Shown: positions 33,191-44,378, counted from the stretch's first letter. The stretch is 54,550 nucleotides of DNA from Fragilaria crotonensis (GCA_022925895.1 JAKSYS010000415.1:1-54550), one strand, 5' to 3'. The notes: generated by a model not told the origin, from the sequence alone. Numbers and translations: made by a program.

Positions 33191-33814
33191 TGTAGTTTTA
33201 ATCGTTACAATGTCGCAACGAGGTAGGCTCGACGACGAATTAGCTTGCTGTGAGCAATTTAACTAATTGTGAGCTTAAACTAACCTAAAAATGAAATCTC
33301 CATCTGCTCCTTGTGAACCTTGTGAATGAAAGTGCATCTGATGTAGATTTGCACTTGGAAATATATGATGGAGAGATCTTCTGGTATCCTGAATGTGTAG
33401 AATGAAGTGATGAATGTAGATGACAAGTAACACATGGTACTGCAGTTGATGAGTTTCGAGGTACTGTGGCAGACGTACCGTGTACTGTCATGTTCGTAAA
33501 ATCCTGAGTTTTGTGATGTTCTGAGTCTTCGAATTTCCGTAGGCTCTGCCTGCGCTTAGTATCTCCGGCAGATGTCGTGTTCTTCCTTACTTAGGTGCGT
33601 CATCAAAATTACTTAAAGTGACGCAGGGTTCGCATCGAGTTTTGAGTCCCGAATGGACGACGTCATATGTCTTACGTCGACATCCGGACATTCTCTGACG
33701 TGGTGGTGACGATTGGAGTAGCGGTAAACAGTAATCCGTACGACGGTACGCCGGTACGCGATTTCGACGGTACTTAACACAGCGCAGTACAGCATGATAC
33801 CAGTATACATTTCA
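33191..33814 (-). repeat. 5' LTR of element N
   Basis: The LTR is 624 bp. It starts TGAAATG on the element strand and ends at 33191. It is followed outside by the target duplication TGGCG at 33815-33819. Confidence 0.9.
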
Positions 33815-34674
33815 TGGCGGCGTTGAAAACGACTGCACGGAATCCTTTCCCAAGCGGCTATAAACCCGAATTGGACATTACTCCCGAATTGAATGACGAG
33901 CTGGCAGCGCGATTCTTACAACTAATTGGAATATTGCAATGGGCAATCGAATTGGGCCGCATTGACATATTTGTCGAAGTCTCACAAATCTCACAGCATC
34001 AGGCGCTCCCACGGAAGGGACACCTTGACGCAATTCACCACATCTTTGCATACCTTAAGAAACATGAGAATGGCGCGCGAATTGTTTTTGATCCGAAGAC
34101 CCCAACTATCGATGAACGCGTATTCCGATCTGATGCAGACTGGAGTGACTTTTACGGGGACATGAGCGAAGAGCTGTCGCCGAACATGCCCGAGCCAAAA
34201 GGGAAGAGTGTAAGTATTTCATGTTTCGTGGATGCCAATCATGCCGGAAATGTTATTACTCGACGATCGCATACGGGGATACTTGTTTACGTTCAGAATG
34301 CCCCGATCCTCTGGTTTTCCAAACGTCAAAATACCGTCGAGTCATCCAGCTTTGGTAGTGAATTTGTTGCTTTACGAACGGCGAAGGATATGATCGTGGC
34401 TTTGCGGTATAAACTCCGCATGTTTGGAGTCCCTATTGATGGACCGGCAAATGTTTTTTGTGATAATAACGGCGTCGTGAAGAACACAACAATCCCGGAG
34501 TCAATGTTGGCCAAGAAGCACAACGCCATTAATTACCATGCCATTCGTGAGGCAGTTGCGGCGAAAATTCTTCGAGTTGGAAAAGAAGATGGAATGACAA
34601 ATCTTGCCGATCTCTTTACTAAAGTCTTGACCGCGGATCGGCGACGTGCCCTCTGTCGGCATATAATGTATTAA
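33815..34674 (+). pseudogene. Pol of E1, last part: end of reverse transcriptase and RNase H
   Basis: The reading frame joins that before 27300 (..ALITEDDPMA | ALKTTARNPF..). It encodes the reverse transcriptase tail (ARFLQLIGILQWAIELGRIDI, HLDAIHHIFAYLKKHENG) and a Copia RNase H (SISCFVDANHAGN, ILWFSKRQNTVESSSFGSEF, FCDNNGVVKN, KKHNAINYHAIREAVAAKI, LADLFTKVL), ending at 34674. This part has no frame break of its own. The Met at 33814 is created by the junction with N and is not a true start. Confidence 0.85.
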
Positions 34675-34814
34675 GTACAACACTCTAGGTTATCGGCTTT
34701 CCGCATGGGCGGTGCCTTTTACCTCCTGGCGCGGTAACGACCGTGGGCTCATATTGACCAGGTTCGTGGGAATAAATCATATGCGTTTCTCACTTTACGA
34801 TTTACGGGGACCGC

Positions 34815-34929
34815 TCAAGTATTGACGGTACGGTATGATATTTACCAGTACGCATACTCGTAAGAATGAGTAGGATCACAATTTTATCGGTTATCGTTTT
34901 ACTACTACTGTCGCTTTCCCGAGTACCCT
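34815..34929 (+). repeat. E1 3' LTR, left piece
   Basis: The piece is colinear with 21893-22009 of the 5' LTR up to GAGTACCCT, with a few substitutions (TTTACC/TTTATC, ACTCG/ACGCG). It is broken there by the DIRS-like element. Confidence 0.8.
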
Positions 34930-35234
34930 AAACATGCTCAAGCTACGAAGGTACCAAGGACGTACGGACAAAAGCTACTTCACCAGTTACTATGAATCTA
35001 CGGTCAAGCATATGTACAAGAAGGGTCAGCTACTACACTTGTCTCCAATGGAAAACTGACTCTCGCGCACACTGAAGTATACTCTCATATACGTCAACCA
35101 AGGAGAACAAAATTTCGGAGCGAAGAGACTGATCACTCGTCAACCCGATTGCAGCGTTGTTTCTTGATTTGTTGGCCCTGGGCTTTGTCTGGTTCTAACA
35201 CCTTCAGCTCGTGTTACACCGTTCATCGGGTGGT

Positions 35235-37497
35235 ATGGCTTCGCAGTCGTCCTTTGGTCTTTCCGCGGCTCGCGCTTCGGCGTCGTCGCGCGCTCCAAGT
35301 CCGTCCGATCGTGGCTCAGGTATGTATATCAGTGGCGGGGGTTGTATCGTCTCGTTCGAATGTCGGCCTCTGGCAAGGGCGTGGAGCCGACATAGGTCGT
35401 TTGTTTTGTGGTGGTATCATCGGCAAAGCAGGGCATAAGATGTGCATCATTTCGGGTTGCGGTATTGCAGCACACATTGGGCGCAAGGCTGAATTCCCTT
35501 CGGACGATGATATCGTGTTCATCGCATGCCCAAGCCCGGGTGGAACAGGAGGAGATGATCCACAGCAGTCTGTGCACTTAGACCCGTGGGTTCGCGCAAG
35601 TAGTTTGGGTGACAACCTCGAACGGTACAGAGAGGAGCGCAGGTCAGTGCTAGACTGGGAGACCTTGTTTGTTGGGCTTAATAGCTTAGCTGAAGATTCA
35701 ACGAGATCCCAACTCGAAGAAGATTTAGAGCGGCTGTCAACAAAATTGGATGTCGAGTTAACAGAAAGCAAGACTCCATTCAAGAAGCGTACCAAATTGG
35801 AGGTGGTCTCGCCTCCCGAGGAATTCGCATCTATTGCGGAGTTCGCAGTTGAGATAATTGAAGAGCTGGGTGTGGACTTTGTAAACAATGGCACACTGCG
35901 AGAGGTTGTCCGACAACTGACTGATGGATTCTCGGAGATTGTCTCGCGAGTGGAAACCAATCGCAGTGCCATCCGAACGTTGTCGCATGAAACGAGAGAT
36001 GAGTTCGAAATGGTAGATGTGAAGTTTTCCAAAGTCCATAGCCTACTTGGAAAAAGAGGTCGCGAAGATGGAACATTGTCGGCTTTTGGTGTGTTGCAAA
36101 ACGTTGAAGAACAAGTGGAAGCATTGAAGGCAACGGTGCAACCTGCGGTTGCTCTCGCGTTAGTCGCACAAAATCAAGCCAACCAACAGAAACAAGAAAT
36201 CTTTGAAGCGATGCAAGCGGCATGCAACCCCTTATTCCAACTTTTCTTAAAGTTTTCGAGTGACAAACAGAGACCAGGAGACTTGGTGGATTGGAAATTT
36301 CAAAAGATTGAGTCAGAATTGAAGCGATTGGTGTCGATACTGTCGGGAGAGAAGACCCAAGGCGGATTTGGTTCAGGAAATGGTGTGGGTTTAGTGGCTC
36401 CCTCGCCACCTCGAATCAATACATTCGGATTGAGTGGATTGCCACCAGTCAGTCCGAGGGTCACGAGAAGTCCGAGTCAGCCTTTGGAATTGGGATCAGG
36501 AGGCGCAGGACTGGGCTTGCGTGAGACGGAAGCTCGGTTTAACGCATTGGACGCACAACTGACTGAGTTGAAGAATCAAATGCAAGCGAAGGCAGTTGTA
36601 ATTGGTGGAAGGATATTTAAGTCGCGAGCTGAAGTCAAGTCTTGGTTGGCCCTCCATGCTCGTGCGGGGCCCGCTTATGTTTTCTTTGTGGATGTACACT
36701 CATTGATGGCTCTGAAACTTGGGACGACGCTTGAGGACGCTGCGGCTGACGCAGATTTCGAAAGCAAAGTCAGGAAGAACGGTTACACTACAATCGACGA
36801 AGCGAATGTAGCATCGTCCTTCTCCCGAAGTCTTCCGGCTTTCTTTGGAAAACCAAGTTCCACTGAGTCGCGAAAGTTGCCTGCTCTGAAGACGGCCGAC
36901 GCGTGGGAACCGAAGACTATGGTGGATGGAGCTCGAGATGTGTTGGATCGGTTGTTGGTGGCTGCCGGGAGAGAACTACAGAGTGTGTCAATGGATTTTT
37001 TACAAGGCGAAGGGTTGCTGGTTGCCCAATCCTGTATTCAGAAGGCGGTTAAGTTTGTGACGGATCTCTCGACATGGATGTCGAGGGAATATGTTGAACT
37101 CTTGAAGAGAGGTGGCTCGGAGGTCGAGTGTTGGGGGTTGATTGCGCATTGTGTCCGTGCCGTGTTCGAAGATTTGCATGAAGCCCGGATGCCGGGAAGG
37201 GGCCCGCACTTGACAATGGAGGATAGAGCGGCCTCGTCTATGTGGGGATGCTTCCAAGCGCAGTTGAAGATGCAAGAATTCGAAAAGATGGGGTTCGCCG
37301 CGCATCCGACTCTAAGCCATATTTTGAACATCCACCTCAGAGACCATACGGTCTCAAAGGCTGCGTTTGAAAAGGTGTTGGCGCGGATGGCGACAGTGGA
37401 ATCGAACGCGGTAACGACTGCTTCAGCTCTTAGAGTTTTGCAGAGTGCGGTGGGAGAGGTGAAGAAAGCTGGAAAGGCAGGAGGGGGCAAACCATGA
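35235..37497 (+). CDS. ORF1 (Gag-like, coiled-coil) of the DIRS-like element, two exons
   Basis: Exon 1 at 35235-35319 (MASQSSFGLSAARASASSR...) joins exon 2 at 35471-37497 in frame through a GT-AG intron, giving SDRGS-AHIGRKAEF. Without splicing, an ORF from 35149 also spans the region, but its first 100 residues look random. The protein is about 700 residues: an acidic N-terminus, long heptad-like helices (about residues 60-290, RSQLEEDLERLSTKL, ETNRSAIRTLSHETRDEF), a Gly/Pro/Ser linker, a further helical segment (EARFNALDAQLTELKNQM) and a folded C-terminal half. It probably forms the particle or binds RNA, by position only. No conserved domain is recognised. Confidence 0.65.
35320..35470 (+). 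other. Candidate spliceosomal intron in ORF1 of the DIRS-like element
   Basis: The donor is CAG|GTATGT and the acceptor TATTGCAG|CA, with a length of 151 bases. Removing it joins the Ser/Ala-rich exon 1 frame to the long exon 2 frame. The unspliced reading across the same stretch also stays open in one frame, so the case rests on splice-site quality and protein sense. Confidence 0.45.
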
Positions 37498-37515
37498 CTG
37501 GATCCCCGAGCATGC

Positions 37516-40149
37516 ATGTCTGATACTGTGGTTGAGTTACCTCAGCCACCTGGAGTAGATCAAATGATTTCGACCAGGTTACAGTTGACTGTAAAAAATA
37601 AAGTGAAACTTTGTTTTGTCTGCTCGGGTATTCCCTTCTACTATTTGTTTGTGGGGAGGACAGCGGAAGCGGAATGGGTTGCGAGTATGGAACCTCCCTT
37701 GGCCAAAAGCAACAAAGACCCACCGTGGATCCCCAGGCACAAGGAACCAAGCTTGGAAGTGGATTGGTGGAGACAAGGGCAAGTGATAGTCTACGAGGGG
37801 CAAGGAGGGCCGCTGATTCAGGACCCAGTTTGGACGTCGGGCGCAGCTTGAGTCGCGTGGATTGATGTTAAGGGGCGCGGGAAGGCTCGTGTTCCTAAGG
37901 ATGCGGGATGGATCATTCACCGGAGGTCGGTGAAACATTCCGCGTTGGGAGGAGTCACAGATGCAATTTTTTCGTGTTTCCTGGCAAGTCGTTTCAAGGA
38001 GGACTCAAACTGGAGTTTAGTGGCAAACGGGATTAAGACTAGTACTCTGCTCCAAGTCGTTGATCCAACCAACGGAGGTCCAAGCGTGTCAATTCCGAGT
38101 GAACACGATATGTCCGCAAAAGGGCTACAGTGGAATCGACGGTTCGCAAAGGTGAAAGTTCCTTCAGTCTACTCGAAAGACAAGTGGGCGGAGCGACGCC
38201 TCACCGATGTGGAGTTGGCCGATGTACTAGATCTACCTGGCACGTTGAGAAAACGCTTGAAACCCTCGCAGCTGGCGAAGGCGAGAGAGATGAGTGTCCC
38301 CGGGAAGGTAGTAGTCGCGTTGTTCGAATCGTTGTACGCGTTGGTTGCGGGGAACGTATGCGGAGGAAGAGAGGTGTCGAAATCCAAAGTCCACGAACAG
38401 CAAGGGTTGAAACGCAAATCTGAGGGTGGTGATATGCAAGGACCTCTTGGGTCGAAGAGATCTCGAGGAGTCGATGAGGATAGAAAGTCGGAGATGGTAC
38501 TTGTCGAATCAACTACGCTTGATCGTTGTACGGAATCTGCTCCCATTGGTAGCAACCGAAAAGGCAACGAACCCTTCCTCACAGTGTCGGACAAGGCAAC
38601 TAAGTCGGACGATGCGCCGGCTCCTATCCATCTCTTTGATAATCGGGTTTTAGATGCGCTACACGTAGAGGAGGAACAACGGTTGAAAGCGACGGAAGCA
38701 CTTGATGTACTCAGGCGTTTCGGTTTGAGACTGTGGAAGCGGAAGGTACGACGGAGTTTTGCAAATTGGTTAAGAAAGTGGGACTCAGGGGCGAAGACCG
38801 GGTGCAATGCAATGGTACAAGCCGGCTGGAATGCTTGCCGTCGCGCGGACGGGGCATCATGTTGGGATTGGGATGCTGGATCGGCGCTTTTGTTTTGGAG
38901 ATGGCCGGAGGACTATCAACGAGAGTCGTGGGAGGGGGTCGCCCCATATTTTATAGGTGAACTACCATCCTCCAAAAGCCCACAGCCTCCGTATGAGGTC
39001 GAAGAAGTCAGACGGAAAGTGTCGGCCAAACTCCAGAAGGTGTTGGATCGGCGGTATATCGAGGTAGTAAGAGATTCAGAGCTCAAGTCATACATGTTTA
39101 TGTTTGACGTTCCCAAGGGGGATTCGGATGTGAGGATGGTCTATGATGGATCAAAGAGTGGTTTCAATGATGCCACCTGGGCTCCCTGGTTTACACTCCC
39201 AACGGTCGAGGCCATGACTCGAACAGTGTTACCGTGGGGTTGGTGTGGTGATCGAGACTTTGGGGAAATGTTCTTGAACTTCCCTCTGCACCCAATGGCG
39301 CGATTGTACAGCGGTGTTGACTTGTCTCAGCTTACTCTAAATAAAGTTAAGCGAGTTGAGGAGGATCACTTTGTGGGTCAATGGACTCGGAATGCGATGG
39401 GACTTAAATCAAGCCCGTACCTGGCAGTTCAGGCGGCCACGAGAGTCAAACGCAAGTTCTTGGGCGACCAACATGATTCCAACAATCCGTTCCGTTGGAG
39501 CAGTTGCATTCTTAATTTACCAGGGAGTGCGGGCTATGATCCCACGATGCCGTGGATACAAAAGGGGAGGGAGGATGGATCCATTGCTACCGATCTACAC
39601 ATTTACGTAGATGATGTGAGGATAACCGGATCGTCTCAAGAATCAGTCTGGTGTGCAGGGTCAAGGGTGGCAAAACTTTGCAGCTTCTATGGTCTTCAAG
39701 ATGCTCCGCGGAAATTGAGAGAGCCGAGTCAAGATCCTGGAGCATGGGCAGGTTCGGTGGTGTCTACTTCGCACGGAGTTGTAACAAAATTTGTAACAAA
39801 GGAAAGATGGCGGAAGACACAGGGTTGCATACGCTGGTTGGCGAACAAGATTGGAATCCAGGGAGATCAATGGAGTGGTGGAATACCTGAAGATGAATAC
39901 TCGAAAGTGCCCCCTGCAGGAACTCTACCTCACAAGCAGGCAGAGCGCATTCGGGGTTTTTTGATTTATGTATCTCGGACCTACAAAGCCATGGTACCAT
40001 ATTTAAAAGGTTTGCACTTGACGTTGGATTTTTGGCGGGCCAACAGAGATGAGGAGGGATGGAGGTTGGTTGAGAGACGCCGAATTGGAGGGATCTATGC
40101 CAGTGGTGGAGATGGAGAAGGCCCCACGATTTGTCAAAGTGGCTCCTAG
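37516..40149 (+). CDS. ORF2 of the DIRS-like element: N-terminal region and reverse transcriptase
   Basis: The frame is open from 37516 except for a TGA at 37849-37851. An in-frame Met at 37930 gives 739 residues. The first 300 residues are basic and unrecognised (nuclear-signal-like KRKSEGG, SKRSRGVDED). The reverse transcriptase covers about residues 380-620: FMFDVPKGDSDVRMVYDGSKSGFN, RDFGEMFLNFPLHP, GVDLSQL, MGLKSSPYLAVQAATR and the catalytic IYVDDVR (YVDD at 39604-39615), then a thumb/connection with KQAERIRGFLIYVSRTY. The frame is lost at about 40125, where RNase H begins in another frame. Upstream it follows ORF1 by 18 bases. Confidence 0.8.
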
Positions 40150-41213
40150 GTTGGAAGCGGATTTAAAGGTACTCATGGATCTGACGGCTTTTGATGAAGC
40201 GCCATCGATCAATGTACGAGCAACTTGCACTGCTGCCGCGTATTTAGTGGGAGACGCGTCTGGTTCGGGATTGCCTCTGGGTGGACGGAGAAGAAGGGTT
40301 GGATATTGCCTTTGGTTCTTGGGATGGCAACTTGTCATCTCAATCGTCAAATTTTAGGGAGGGATACAATCTGATTCTGAGGTTGGAAGAGTTGTTGAAG
40401 TCGGGAAAGGTTAGATGTGGGACGGAACTTTGGGTCTTTACGGATAATGCGGTGTCGGAAAGTGCGTTCAACAAGGGTTCGAGCAAGTCCAAGCTACTTC
40501 ACGAATTGTGCTCCAGAGTGAGAAAGGCTGAAATGGCTTACAGCTTACAAGTTCAAGTCGTTTGGATTGCCGGAACGCGGATGATCTCACAAGGGACCGA
40601 CGGTCTCTCGCAAGGAGATTTAACCAGTGGAGTTATGGCAGGCGACGAATTCTTGTCACATATTCCATTAAATCAAGGAGCGTTTGATCGATCCCCAGAT
40701 TTGAAAGAGTGGTTGGAAACGGCACTTCCAAAGCAATGGGTCTGGTTGAGGACAGGAGAAGATTGGTATCGGCTCCCGTTTGATGATCCGTTGGGACGAT
40801 ATGTGTGGGCGCCACCTCCATGTCTTGCCGATGTTGCCCTTGAACAACTATGTGAAGCCAAACTGATACACCCGTTCACGAGTCATGTTTTTGTCTGTCC
40901 TGTTTTGTTTACTGGTCACTGGCGGAAACAGTTTGCAAAAGCTGTGGATGTTGAATTTGGAATTCCAGTTGGATCGCCTGTGTGGAACGAGTCGTGTCAC
41001 GAAAACCTTGTTGTCGGTCTAATGTGCCCTCTCTTGCGTTGCAGTCCTTGGGCCATCAAAAGGTCAGATAGAGCAGACCTGGACAAGTTCAGACATACGA
41101 TGCTTGGAATGCTCCGCGACGGTGACTCAGCTGCACGGAGTCATATGTGCAAATTTTGGAACTCAGCGTGGAGTAAAGCCGAGTTGGGCGTGCGAGGGAG
41201 CGTGGCATGGTAA
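40110..41213 (+). pseudogene. RNase H and linker of the DIRS-like polyprotein, frameshifted
   Basis: The RNase H starts as VRATCTAAAYLVGDASGSG in the frame of 40049-40270 and continues after a frame change near 40270 as TEKKGLDIAFGSWDGNLSSQSSNFREGYNL, VFTDNAVSESAFNKGSSKS and VWIAGTRMISQGTDGLSQGD. The acidic residues of the DIRS RNase H (GDASG, E in NFREGYN, TDNAVSE) can be seen. From about 40680 the linker (PPPCLADVALEQL, SHVFVCPVLFTGHWRKQF) leads to the recombinase. The changes of frame prevent one continuous protein as sequenced. Confidence 0.7.
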
Positions 41214-42568
41214 ATGCTATAAACAAGGGGTGCGTGATGATTTTCCGGTACTCAATCAAGATGTTGAAGCGGAGGATCTGGTGTCTGATGACAAAACGGA
41301 AGATGATGATCCAGGGCGGTTCAAGGAAGCTAGAGACGGGGATCACCTCATTACTCCTTTTCAATGTGACTCTTGTCATTTCGAGAATTGTAAGAAGCGA
41401 TCTCCAATCGAAGGAAACTTGCAGGATGAAGTCGCGTTGCTGGGTATTCGATGGGCAAATCTGGACGCTCTCTGGTCGCGGGAGAGGTCAACTGTTCGAG
41501 CCAATAGATTACAGGGGAAAATGTGGATCTCCGTTAGTGAGAGTGCGGGCTGGACAGATTACGGGCTACCAAAGCGGGGCCCATATCCAGTCGAAGATAC
41601 CTTTGGAATGCAAGCTGCGGTCAATCTACTTCTGAGATCTAGGAGTGTTGGGATTAATTCCAGGACCATACAATATGAAACTACGCGAAACTACGTTTGA
41701 TGGCCATGGGGATACATTCATGTCGGAAGATGGAAAAGGAGGTACGGTTTCGCGTTCTCCTACAAACTCACCCTGGTTCAAGAGGTTCATGCGTGGACTG
41801 CACAAGCGGATGGGTAATGTATGGATCCCGGATCGGGCTTTGTTGAAACAGGAATTCATGTATTGCTTGATCGTGTTGGAAGAGGATTGGGCTTGTTATT
41901 CAAACGTGGATGACGTCGGAGGAAAATCGAGAACAGCTTTGGTAGCCACTATGATGTTGGCGGGTTGGTTTGCAGCGCTGCGAGGAGAAGAGATCGTGAG
42001 AGTAGACGTCGGTCAGATGAGGAAGCATTGGGTAGAGAGCACGATGCTTCAAGAAGCACCTCACATCCCATTAATGCTATCAGGGCGATTCAAACGCGAA
42101 GTGGGGGAAAAGGTATTTTGCCAACCGTTGGCTATGGAATCGAAGTCCGGAATCAAGATTGGACAATGGTTTTGGAGAGCGTTAGAGATGTTAGGAGCAC
42201 AAGACGTTATGTCAGGGCCAATGTTCCGGGTCATGGGAAAGGAAGTCGGAACTTTTAAACGCGCAACCACAGCAGACCTCAATCCAAATTTCATAGACTT
42301 GCTCGAACGTGTTCGGAAGCGTTGGTCGAACGTGTTTGGGCAAGAAGTGAATATCAGAAAGGAATTCAGTATTGGACGATCCTTACGAAGAGGTGTGACC
42401 GCGGAAGCTCAAAACGTGGGCATCCCGAAGGAAGTTATTGAAGCCAACAACCGGTGGAGAAAACATGCGAGGTCGAAAGGATTGACTCCGGGGATGACAA
42501 TGATGGAACGGTATTCGGACGCAAAGGCAAGCGTTCCAACTCTTGTCAGATTTTCGAGTGAACTGTGA
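41104..42568 (+). pseudogene. Tyrosine recombinase of the DIRS-like element, one frame break
   Basis: The N-terminal part (41104-41700) has a Cys/His motif (FQCDSCHFENC), RWANLDALWSRERSTVRANR and GPYPVEDTFGMQAAVNLLLR. The catalytic part (41645-42568) has the first Arg in GWFAALRGEE, then FSIGRSLRRGVTAEAQ, IEANNRWRKHARSKG and the likely nucleophile Tyr in MMERYSD, near the end. These are the usual R..(H/K)xxR..Y blocks. A frame break lies at about 41688 (ACGCGAAAC). Copy 1 has ACGCTGAAAC there, and each seems to lack different bases of one ancestral sequence. The enzyme would integrate a circular DNA intermediate without target duplication. Confidence 0.78.
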
Positions 42569-43203
42569 GTGAGGAAGGAAGGATACCCAACTTTCTTGAA
42601 GCTGGCAATCGGACGTTGTTGACCGGCGAATTGCTCAAGCTAAACCGACGAGAGAAAGTTGGGAAGGGAAGAATGATTTGTGTCGAAAGGGGGATTTTTG
42701 CGCTAAGAACAATATTGTTGTTCAAGGCCCTTGTTTTGCGATGATCGCCAGGACTATCGATCAAACTCTATGTAATGGAATCGGACAAGTCTGATTTGCT
42801 ATCAGTCAAGTCCGGACAAGGAGATGCACGTATCGCGTACCCTTGTCGGAAAAGCAAACCCAATGGGAATGAACTTGAACATGGATTTCAAGTCGGGCTT
42901 TTCATTAATGGATATGACATAAAGGGGCATCGAATTAATGGCAATCGGAGACCACTTCTGGAATTCGATTCCGGAATGGGAAACAATTGGTATTCAAGTC
43001 ACGAATCCAAAACATGGAAAAGGGATTTGGGATGTGACACGCCACCCCCAGCTTGGGACGGAGGTTCAAATGCATAGGGACCCCCGTCGCTCGGTTTTAA
43101 GTTTTGATACAAAGAGTCTTTAAATTTATGAGGGAATTGACTTCACCCGCGGATTCTAGCAACTGTACGAAGTATACTTGAAGGTTGTAAAGTCTAAGGT
43201 ACC
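42569..43203 (+). other. 3' noncoding end of the DIRS-like element
   Basis: No gene is recognised. Open stretches such as 42775-43077 are short and unlike known proteins. The right terminal repeat of the element should lie here. The only match found by eye to the left end is GCTCAAGCTA (about 42630 and 34936). Confidence 0.5.
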
Positions 43204-43255
43204 TTTATCGAACTTTTCCAAGGTAAGAATCATCCGTCACGAACGGATTTGAACG
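43204..43255 (+). repeat. E1 3' LTR, right piece
   Basis: The piece is identical to the last 52 bases of the 5' LTR at 21893-22058 and to 3888-3939. After it the unit D leader resumes with CTGAGATGTACGAGTAGTTCGAG, close to the unbroken form CTCAGATGAAGTTCGAG in units B and C. Confidence 0.8.
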
Positions 43256-43460
43256 CTGAGATGTACGAGTAGTTCGAGTATTGGTAGTTGTAGTTTTCTA
43301 CGTCCTTCCAAGGTCCATTAGGGAAAAGGTACTAGTACGTGTAAGCTACAGTACCTGTCACCACGACAACAATTTCGCACATTCGCACATTCGCACAACA
43401 TATACACGTTATTGGGAGACACGATTTACATAAACAAGTCTATCCAAACCTTCCGCTGCC
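43256..43460 (+). promoter_or_regulatory. 3' half of the unit D leader and promoter
   Basis: The leader contains GTATTGGTAGTTG, three TTCGCACA-type repeats and ATTGGGAGACACG, with the TATA position reading GATTTACATAAAC. Gene D therefore sits directly behind 21 kb of transposon sequence and has an altered TATA box. Confidence 0.5.
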
Positions 43461-44378
43461 ATGAAGCTCGCTGTTCTCTTCACCTTCCTTGGCGTTACTG
43501 TTCAAGGTCTAGACGACATCACTGTTGAAGATGATGTTTCTATCATTGAGGACACCCTTATGTTGGAGGCCACCACCAGCAGAGCGACGGTAGGTGTCCT
43601 CACTGTCGAAGTCAAGAGATCCGATTCCGCTCGCACAACGGAGAAATCCGGCATTGCGATAGACCGATACCTCAAAAAGCGCAGGATGACCAAGGCACGG
43701 ACCAAGGCACGGACCAAGGCACGGACCAAGGCACGGACCAAGGCACCGACCAAGGCACGGACCAAGGCACCGACCAAGGCACCGACCAAGGCACCAACCG
43801 CCGTACCGACCTCCGCACCGACCTCCGCACCAACCTCCGAACCATCCGCCGCACCAACCTCCGCACCGACCTCCGCACCAACCTCCGCACCGACCTCCGC
43901 AGAGAATTTCGCACCGACTTCCGCACCGACTTCAGCACCAACCGCCACACCAACCTCCGCACCAACCTCCGCACCAACCTCCGCACCAACCTCCGCACCA
44001 ACCTCCGCACCAACCTCCGCACCGACCTCCGCAGAGAATTTCGCACCGACTTCCGCACCGACTTCCGCACCGACTTCCGCACCGACTTCCGCACCGACTT
44101 CAGCACCAACCTCAGCACCAACCTCCGCACCAACCTCCGCACCAACCTCCGCTCCAACCTCCGCACCGACCAAGGCACCAACCGCCGGACCGACTTCCGC
44201 ACCGACTTCCGCACCGACTTCCGCACCAACCGCCACACCGACCGCCACACCGACCGCCACACCGACCTCCGCACCAATCGCCACACCGACCTCAGCACCG
44301 ACCTCAGCACCGACCTCAGCACCGACCTCAGCACCGACCTCGGCTCCGACCTCAGCACCTACAGCAGCTCCTGCCTAA
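43461..44378 (+). CDS. Secreted PTSAP-repeat protein, unit D (lacks Hint domain)
   Basis: The protein has 305 residues and is nearly identical to unit A. The signal peptide is [16 protein letters not shown]. The pro-region carries [19 protein letters not shown] ([19 protein letters not shown] in B, C and F), then come the basic cluster KKRRMTK, TKAR repeats and PTSAP repeats with two [10 protein letters not shown] blocks. The copies A and D differ mainly in repeat number (two extra TKAR units and a longer second block in D). The ORF is intact, and its stop lies at the point where the Hint domain is missing. It is probably a secreted, heavily O-glycosylated linker-like protein, by composition only. 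Confidence 0.8.
   Translation: MKLAVLFTFLGVTVQGLDDITVEDDVSIIEDTLMLEATTSRATVGVLTVEVKRSDSARTTEKSGIAIDRYLKKRRMTKARTKARTKARTKARTKAPTKARTKAPTKAPTKAPTAVPTSAPTSAPTSEPSAAPTSAPTSAPTSAPTSAENFAPTSAPTSAPTATPTSAPTSAPTSAPTSAPTSAPTSAPTSAENFAPTSAPTSAPTSAPTSAPTSAPTSAPTSAPTSAPTSAPTSAPTKAPTAGPTSAPTSAPTSAPTATPTATPTATPTSAPIATPTSAPTSAPTSAPTSAPTSAPTSAPTAAPA

Larger units (their letters stand above)
27305..33814 (-). mobile_element. Copia-type retrotransposon N, nested in E1 pol, minus strand
   Basis: The element is 6510 bp with two 624-bp LTRs that differ at about seven positions by my reading, and a perfect 5-bp target duplication TGGCG (27300-27304 and 33815-33819). On its own strand the order is LTR, Gag (33161-31938), Pol (31937-27951), polypurine run GAGAGGGAG, LTR. 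It is younger than E1. It would be near-functional but for a one-base loss in integrase and a small insertion in RNase H. Confidence 0.92.
34930..43203 (+). mobile_element. DIRS-like retrotransposon (reverse transcriptase plus tyrosine recombinase) inside the E1 3' LTR
   Basis: The element is about 8.27 kb. ORF1 (35235-37497, spliced) is Gag-like. The second reading unit carries reverse transcriptase, RNase H and a tyrosine recombinase. This combination, with no aspartic protease or DDE integrase, defines the DIRS order. No target duplication is evident (the flanks share only TACC/CTTT), as expected for recombinase-mediated insertion. The ends are fixed by comparison with the unbroken LTR at 21893-22058. 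Terminal repeats were not resolved. Confidence 0.82.
21893..43255 (+). mobile_element. Copia-type retrotransposon E1, interrupted by two later elements
   Basis: The 5' LTR is 21893-22058. The 3' LTR is split into 34815-34929 and 43204-43255. Gag is at 22443-24047 and pol at 24048-27304 plus 33815-34674. The pol order (protease, integrase, chromo-like segment, reverse transcriptase, RNase H) is that of Ty1/copia. A polypurine run ACGGGGA (34804-34810) precedes the 3' LTR. Removal of N (with one TGGCG) joins the pol reading frame exactly (DPMA-ALKTT). The target duplication could not be fixed because the LTR ends are not TG/CA. Pol also has frameshifts and a nonsense codon, so the element is dead. 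Confidence 0.85.

Noticed and set aside
33814-34674. Independent gene starting at Met 33814
   Set aside because: The ATG is formed by the last base of the N LTR and the target duplication. The protein is the tail of E1 Pol.
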